From contig CAKNFP010000002.1 of NCBI GenBank assembly GCA_930633525.1, positions 310,001 to 374,000 of the forward strand: a DNA stretch of 64,000 nucleotides, read 5' to 3'. Position 1 is the first letter of the stretch. Each line of letters begins with the position of its first letter. Under the pieces are notes generated by a model. It saw only the letters and a list, made by a program, of their open reading frames with translations, was not told where the DNA came from and did not search any database. This document shows, one piece after another, positions 59,529-64,000 of this stretch. Source of the stretch: Hyphomicrobiales bacterium. Lineage in GTDB: Bacteria > Pseudomonadota > Alphaproteobacteria > Rhizobiales > Beijerinckiaceae. Both the position numbers and the translations under genes were made by a program.

Positions 59529-61069
59529 GGGTCCTTGGTAGCGGTCAGAGGTGATGCATGAACACCCGGCAGCATCTCGGACTGGCGCGAGAGGGCCGCG
59601 AGGTCACGCGAAATGGGGGCAAGGGCCTGCTCGCTTTGCCTGAACAGGGCGAACAGCTGGCCGTAGATCGCGGCACGGGTCGGGTCCGGCTCGTGGCGAC
59701 TGGCGACGGAGACGAGAGCGTCTTGTGCTTCGGCGAGCGACACGAAGCGGCCAAGGCCTGTCCAGGCCACGATCGCAGCACCGAGCAAGCCGGGTTCCTT
59801 CGACGTTCCGACGACGATCGGCCGGCCGCACACATCGGCTTTAACCTGCCGCCATGCCGGGTTCGCGGCGGCCCCGCCGCCGAAGCGGATTTCCGTGACC
59901 TTCAGGCCAGCGGCCCGCTCTGCTCTTTCGAGCACGATACGATTGAGGAAGGCGATGCCTTCCAGCACGGCCCAGGCGACGTCAGTGGCACCATGCTGGC
60001 GATTGAGGCCAACCAGCGCGCCGCGCAAGGTTGGGTCCCAATAGGGCACGCGCTCGCCTTGCAGATAAGGCAGAAAGACGAGCGGCTGCGGGTGCCGGCG
60101 CCCGGCAAGCAGAGCCTCCATCGCCTTGCCGACACCGGAATAGTCGCCGTCGATCCGTCCAAGCAGCGAGAGCAGCCAGGCAACCGTATCGGCCCCATTC
60201 TGGCTCGGACCGCCAAGCTGGTGCAGGCCGCGCCAATCGACGGTCAGGAGGCCTTCGGCCTCGGCAGGTGTTTCACTGATAAGCCCCAGCACCTCTGTGG
60301 TGCCAGAGATATTGTAGGCATAGCCGGCGCGCAGCGCACCAAGTCCGGCCGCTGCCGCCCAGGTATCGCTGGAGCAGCAGAACACCGGCACGCCTGCGAT
60401 CCGGTCAAGCGGTGTGGGCAGGCCGTCGAGGACGCGGCCGACTGCATCACAGGGCTCGATCGCGCGCGGCAGAAGCGTCGAGGACGCGCCGATGGCGGAC
60501 AACAGATCGGTGCCATCCACGGCCTGCGCCGAGGCCATAAGCCGCGCCATGGACACCGGATCGCCCGCCTGTACGCCCGTGAGACGGAAGTTGAGATAGT
60601 CCTTGGGCTCAAGGACGCTCGCAAGGCTGCGGAAGGTTCCCGCCTCCTGCTCGCGCAGCCACGCCAGCCGAGCAAGCGGATGGAAGGCGTTGATCTTGCC
60701 GGTCTCCGGATGTGCCTGCGGCAGGGTGTCCTGAAGGCGCTTGGCTGTCACGTCGGCCCGCGTGTCCTTCCAGGTCATGGCTTGGCGCAGCTGGCGACCA
60801 TCCCGTCCCAGGAAGACCTGCGTGCGCGTGACGCCGCAGATGGCAATGCCAGCGACGCTCGCGAACAGGTCGGGCTCCTCTTCCGCCAGCCGGCGACATG
60901 CCTCGATCAGGGTTTGCCACCAGTCGTTGGCGTCGATCTCCGACCAGCCGAGGCGATCAATGATCGTCGGCCCGAAAATCGCGCATTCGGCGTGGATCGT
61001 GCCCGCGGCGTCGATGAGAGCAGCCCGGAAGCTCGTGCCGCCAAGATCAAAGGCGAGGACGACGCTCAT
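59525..61069 (-). CDS. FGGY-family carbohydrate kinase (xylulokinase-like)
   Basis: The 514-residue kinase begins VVLAFDLGGTSFRAALIDAA. It contains CSSDTWAAAAGLGALRAGYA, YNISGTTEVLGLISETPAEA, and the FGGY signature region EIRFGGGAAANPAWRQVKAD followed by GRPIVVGTSKEPGLLGAAIV. It would phosphorylate a pentulose or pentitol. It is second in the GntR-led operon, overlapping gntR by four bases. Confidence 0.9.
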   Translation of the reverse strand: MSVVLAFDLGGTSFRAALIDAAGTIHAECAIFGPTIIDRLGWSEIDANDWWQTLIEACRRLAEEEPDLFASVAGIAICGVTRTQVFLGRDGRQLRQAMTWKDTRADVTAKRLQDTLPQAHPETGKINAFHPLARLAWLREQEAGTFRSLASVLEPKDYLNFRLTGVQAGDPVSMARLMASAQAVDGTDLLSAIGASSTLLPRAIEPCDAVGRVLDGLPTPLDRIAGVPVFCCSSDTWAAAAGLGALRAGYAYNISGTTEVLGLISETPAEAEGLLTVDWRGLHQLGGPSQNGADTVAWLLSLLGRIDGDYSGVGKAMEALLAGRRHPQPLVFLPYLQGERVPYWDPTLRGALVGLNRQHGATDVAWAVLEGIAFLNRIVLERAERAAGLKVTEIRFGGGAAANPAWRQVKADVCGRPIVVGTSKEPGLLGAAIVAWTGLGRFVSLAEAQDALVSVASRHEPDPTRAAIYGQLFALFRQSEQALAPISRDLAALSRQSEMLPGVHASPLTATKDP

Positions 61070-61806
61070 ATCGTCCCTCGCATGGTGTTCTGCATGTCGG
61101 TGTCTACCTGTCGACGAATGGTGAAGCGGTAGATATCACCTCGAATGAGGTTGTCGCTGACTTCGATGACCGCTCCATCGCGATCACGGGCCACGCGATG
61201 CGAGCGGAACACCGCACTGCCGACGGGGATATCGAGATGATGCGCGTCCTGCGCATCGACCTGGCAAGGCTCCAGGGTTTCCTCGATCGTGGCGACACGT
61301 ATGCCGTTGCGCTCGGCAAGAAGCCCGTAGAGTGAAGCATTCTCCAGCATCCCGGCCGTGATGCCCTTGACGACCGGCCGGCCGAGCAGCGAGCGCTGCA
61401 AGACGGCGGGCTGTGCATCGAGCTTGCGCAGGCGGGTGAGTTCCACCACGCCGGCTTTGGCCATGGAAAGCCCGAATAGCGCTGTGTCGGCAGGTGTTGC
61501 CAGGCGCGTTTCCATTGCGACGACATGGGTGGTGGGAACGCGGCCCGCGAGGCGTGCTTCGGTATGGAAATCAACGATGCTGCCGAGATTCTTGGCGATG
61601 TGAGGGGGCTTGTAGAAAGTCCCCTTGCCTTGCCGGCGCTCGATAAGCCCCTCGTTCTCCAGTTGCTTGAGGGCCGCGCGGATTGTCGTGCGGCTCACGC
61701 TGTAGCGCAGACACAGCTCGTTCTCCGAAGCGATGGCGCGCGTCAGATCACCGGCCGCCTCGAGGCTTCCTCGCAGATCATTGGCGATCTCCTGATAGCG
61801 TATCAA
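61066..61806 (-). CDS. GntR-family regulator with UTRA domain (HutC type)
   Basis: The 246-residue protein has a GntR winged HTH (ASENELCLRYSVSRTTIRAA near residues 26-45, KQLENEGLIERRQGKGTFY after it) and a C-terminal UTRA effector domain with VVELTRLRKLDAQPAVLQRS and SHRVARDRDGAVIEVSDNLI. It leads and overlaps the kinase gene, so it is likely an autoregulator of the whole 8-kb operon. A candidate site lies 38 bases upstream. Confidence 0.9.
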   Translation of the reverse strand: MIRYQEIANDLRGSLEAAGDLTRAIASENELCLRYSVSRTTIRAALKQLENEGLIERRQGKGTFYKPPHIAKNLGSIVDFHTEARLAGRVPTTHVVAMETRLATPADTALFGLSMAKAGVVELTRLRKLDAQPAVLQRSLLGRPVVKGITAGMLENASLYGLLAERNGIRVATIEETLEPCQVDAQDAHHLDIPVGSAVFRSHRVARDRDGAVIEVSDNLIRGDIYRFTIRRQVDTDMQNTMRGTI

Positions 61807-61843
61807 CCAAAGGCCCTCGGAGTTATTTCAAGCATAAAAGATA

Positions 61844-61858
61844 CAAATTCAATACAAG
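61844..61858. promoter_or_regulatory. putative GntR autoregulatory site
   Basis: CAAATTCAATACAAG lies 38 bases upstream of the GntR start on the minus-strand promoter and matches the palindrome at 56916-56930 at 11 of 15 positions. The arms themselves are less symmetric here, so it may be only half of a larger site. Confidence 0.4.
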
Positions 61859-61952
61859 TCAAGAGGCCATTTGCCAGCGTTTTTTCTGCTGCTCGGGCGT
61901 GGAAACCACACATAGGCCTTGACGGCCCCGGCTGCTTGGGCCACAAAATTAT

Positions 61953-61967
61953 CGGAATGCAATTCCG
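61953..61967. promoter_or_regulatory. IclR-type palindrome at the IclR gene start
   Basis: CGGAATGCAATTCCG is a perfect 6-3-6 palindrome ending nine bases before the ATG of the IclR gene. It resembles the GGAAA-TTTCC core seen in several IclR-family operators and would overlap the ribosome binding site region, consistent with autorepression. Confidence 0.5.
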
Positions 61968-61975
61968 GTTTTTTC

Positions 61976-62791
61976 ATGCGCACCGCCGTCGATCGAATCT
62001 TTGACCTCTTGGGCGCTCTGACGGAGCAGGCCTCCGGCTTGTCACTGCAGGAGGCGGCACAAGCGTCGCGATTGTCCAAGCCAACGGCGCATCGGCTGCT
62101 GACCGACATGATCGGGCGTGGCATCGTCCGTCAGGACAAGGCAAGCGGCAACTACGCCTTGACGTTGGACCTGGCGCTCATCGCCTTCAAGCACCTCGGT
62201 GAACTCGGTTTTCTTGATATCTGCCAGCCGACGCTCGATGAACTGGCCGCGCTCTCGGGCGAATTGGTGCGGCTTGCCTGGCGCGACCATGATCGCCTCG
62301 TCATTCTGAGCGAAGCACAAGGCGCCAAGCCGGGCCTGCGTTTCGATGCCAATCTCGGCCGCCCCGTGGTGCTGCACACCATGGCGGCAGGCAAGGTTTT
62401 CCTGGCATCGCTGCCGCGGGCCGAGGCGCTGCGACTCGTGCGCAACCAGGGGCTGATGGGAAGCCCGGACACGGGCCCCAGCGCCATTCAGTCAGAGGAC
62501 GAACTCGCGCTCGAGCTGTCTCGCGTGGAACGCCAGGGCTATGCACTGGCCTATGACGAGGGCGATCTCGGCGCGGCCGCTATCGCAGTGCCGATCCTCG
62601 ACCCGAAAACCCGCGTCTTTCTCGGAAGTGTTGCCATCGTCGGCCCGACCGTTCGGTGGACCAAGGCCAAACTCAGCGAACTGGCCCCATCCCTGAACGA
62701 AGCGGCGGCGGCCATCGCCGGCAAGGCGGCCGTTGCTCCCTTCTGCCGCCGCATCGCCGAGGCTCAAATGCGGACATCAAGGACGGGATAA
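61976..62791 (+). CDS. IclR-family transcriptional regulator
   Basis: The protein of about 271 residues begins MRTAVDRIFDLLGALTEQAS with the IclR HTH LSLQEAAQASRLSKPTAHRL near residues 22-41. An effector domain follows with LGFLDICQPTLDELAALSGE, GRPVVLHTMAAGKVFLASLP and YALAYDEGDLGAAAIAVPIL. It runs directly into the permease gene (stop and start share one base, TAATG), so it is in one operon with the importer and probably regulates it. The frame extends upstream to 61919, but the ATG at 61976 gives the expected N-terminus. Confidence 0.88.
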   Translation: MRTAVDRIFDLLGALTEQASGLSLQEAAQASRLSKPTAHRLLTDMIGRGIVRQDKASGNYALTLDLALIAFKHLGELGFLDICQPTLDELAALSGELVRLAWRDHDRLVILSEAQGAKPGLRFDANLGRPVVLHTMAAGKVFLASLPRAEALRLVRNQGLMGSPDTGPSAIQSEDELALELSRVERQGYALAYDEGDLGAAAIAVPILDPKTRVFLGSVAIVGPTVRWTKAKLSELAPSLNEAAAAIAGKAAVAPFCRRIAEAQMRTSRTG

Positions 62792-63558
62792 TGACAGACC
62801 GGCGCTTTCCCACCCTCGCCATCCTGACGGCCGTCGGTCTTATCTTGGCTTGGGAGGTTGCCGTCCGGGCTCTCGACGTTCCCGCCTATCTCTTCCCATC
62901 CCCCAGCACGATCGTCAGAAGCCTGGCCGTCAACTGGGCGCATGTCGCCGATAACGCCATACCAACGACGATCAATATGGTCGGTGGCTTCCTGTTGAGC
63001 GCGGCGGTCGGCATTCCGCTTGCCATGGCGCTCGCCTATTCCGCGCTGTTCGAGCGCGCCTTCTATCCGATCGTCGTCTTTCTGCAGATCGTGCCGAAGA
63101 TTGCCATCGCGCCGCTGTTTATTATCTGGTTCGGCTTCGGGACGATGCCAAAACTGCTCCTGGTGTTCCTCCTGACGTTCTTCCCGATCATCGTGAACGC
63201 AGTTGTGGGCTTCAAAACGGTCGATCCCGGCATCATGGAATTCGCGCGCGCCACCGGCGCCAGGGGCCTGCGAACCTTCATGCGGATCCAGTTTCCGAGC
63301 GCGCTGCCTTCCATCTTCACAGGCCTCAAGGTCGCTGCCGCTCTTGCATCCACAGCGGCCGTCGTCGCGGAATTCGTCTCCTCCGACAACGGCCTCGGCT
63401 ATCTCATCATTACCTACAACGGTCAGTTGATGACCGCGATGGTCTTCGCGACAATTCTTGTGCTTGGTGTGATCGGACTCGGATTCTACTATCTCATCGA
63501 GCTACTTGAAAAGATTGTTCTTCCTTGGCACGTCGCAAGACTGAGCCATGGCGCATAA
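62791..63558 (+). CDS. ABC transporter permease, NitT/TauT (SsuC-like) type
   Basis: The permease of about 255 residues has six membrane helices, YLFPSPSTIVRSLAVNW near the N-terminus (the usual lead-in of SsuC/TauC permeases) and EFARATGARGLRTFMRIQFP as the coupling loop. FVSSDNGLGYLIITYNGQLM is another family block. Relatives import sulfonates, nitrate, pyrimidine precursors or aromatic acids. It starts one base inside the IclR stop and is followed by a binding-protein gene. Confidence 0.9.
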   Translation: MTDRRFPTLAILTAVGLILAWEVAVRALDVPAYLFPSPSTIVRSLAVNWAHVADNAIPTTINMVGGFLLSAAVGIPLAMALAYSALFERAFYPIVVFLQIVPKIAIAPLFIIWFGFGTMPKLLLVFLLTFFPIIVNAVVGFKTVDPGIMEFARATGARGLRTFMRIQFPSALPSIFTGLKVAAALASTAAVVAEFVSSDNGLGYLIITYNGQLMTAMVFATILVLGVIGLGFYYLIELLEKIVLPWHVARLSHGA

Positions 63559-63619
63559 AAAAATACCATAAGAAGACGTCAACAGCTCAATAACGAGCTT
63601 CAAATGGGGAGGAATTGAC

Positions 63620-64000
63620 ATGACGATGAAGCGTTTCGTTGGCATCGCCGCAGGTTTGGCGGCATCAATTGTCATCGGCCTTGGAAGCGCATCGGCTGCT
63701 GATAAGGCGAGCCTCAGGCTCAACTGGCAATTGCTCGGTTTCCACGCTCCATTTTACTATGGCGTGGAGAAGGGTTTCTACCGCGACGAGGGTATCGATC
63801 TCACCATCAACGAAGGGCGAGGCGGCGCGGCGACGGCGCAAGCTCTCGGCGCCAACAGCGACACCTTCGGCATTGTCGATGCTGGCACCGTCATTGTTAG
63901 CGTATCGAAAGGTATTCCGATCAAGACCGTCATGTCGCTGATGAACAGCGGCATCTTTGCCGTGGTCGCGCGCGAGGACGCCAAAATCCAGACGGCGAAG
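63620..64000 (+). CDS. ABC transporter substrate-binding protein, NMT1/TauA type (partial)
   Basis: Only the first 127 codons are in the window; the gene runs off the right edge. It has a signal peptide (KRFVGIAAGLAASIVIGLGS, cleavage near ASA-AD). Then follow SLRLNWQLLGFHAPFYYGVE and KGFYRDEGIDLTINEGRGGA, typical of NMT1/THI5-like proteins that bind sulfonates, pyrimidines or thiamine precursors. GGGGAGGAATT is a strong ribosome binding site. It belongs with the permease 61 bases upstream. Confidence 0.88.
   Translation, partial: MTMKRFVGIAAGLAASIVIGLGSASAADKASLRLNWQLLGFHAPFYYGVEKGFYRDEGIDLTINEGRGGAATAQALGANSDTFGIVDAGTVIVSVSKGIPIKTVMSLMNSGIFAVVAREDAKIQTAK

Noticed and set aside
59558-61132. 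A 524-codon open frame on the plus strand
   Set aside because: Antisense to the FGGY kinase, whose motifs are conserved from end to end.

Overview
The window looks like a stretch of chromosome or large replicon from a GC-rich alphaproteobacterium, most likely of the Hyphomicrobiales (rhizobial) type. The basis is the gene content and style: a two-gene indolepyruvate ferredoxin oxidoreductase with a long beta subunit, an L-arabinonate-type dehydratase, many LacI, IclR and GntR regulators beside ABC importers, a single-domain ribose/fructose-type ABC ATPase, and GTCATCCCGG/CCGGGATGAC intergenic repeats. I saw no phage, transposase, integrase, CRISPR array, rRNA or tRNA. Most of the window is catabolic: solute uptake systems, each with its own regulator and enzymes.

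Layout. 0-8 kb: the 5' part of an argE-like deacetylase, an aminotransferase, iorA-iorB and a UvrD-type helicase. 8.2-17.1 kb: an RraA-type aldolase plus a peptide-type importer, a ceramidase-like hydrolase, an IlvD/Edd sugar-acid dehydratase and a LacI regulator; two near-identical operators tie the two ends together. 17.2-22.3 kb: LysR, DoxX, a VOC dioxygenase, DUF2218 and an esterase, which resembles a quinone/catechol detoxification operon, then an FMN reductase divergent from an HxlR regulator, and a DUF1810 gene. 22.4-30.2 kb: a LacI regulator, a MalF/MalG-type sugar importer without an ATPase, and a divergent operon of an unknown protein, a TIM-barrel isomerase and a 2-hydroxyacid dehydrogenase, with many TTTGCGYAA-like sites between them.

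30.2-42.6 kb: an 11-kb minus-strand operon read as binding protein, two permeases, two ATPases, IolB-like isomerase, alpha-L-iduronidase-like GH39, TIM-barrel protein and 2-hydroxyacid dehydrogenase, divergent from a third LacI gene with operators on both sides. It looks like one complete import, hydrolysis and oxidation route for a uronate-containing oligosaccharide, and is the most interesting unit here. 42.7-47.1 kb: a Tat-exported VOC protein, an MgtC-like membrane protein, a COG4315-like secreted protein, an ECF sigma/anti-sigma pair and a RutE-like reductase. 47.3-53.4 kb: a nitrilase, a GC homopolymer tract that is almost certainly an assembly artefact, hydantoinase/oxoprolinase B and A genes and an IclR regulator. 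53.5-61.8 kb: one GntR-led operon of FGGY kinase, BtpA-like protein, SDR, ribose-type ABC importer, nucleoside hydrolase and an unknown protein. 61.9-64 kb: an IclR regulator followed by a NitT/TauT-type permease and the start of its binding protein.

All family calls were made by eye from motifs and remembered family sequences. Substrates are inferred from context.
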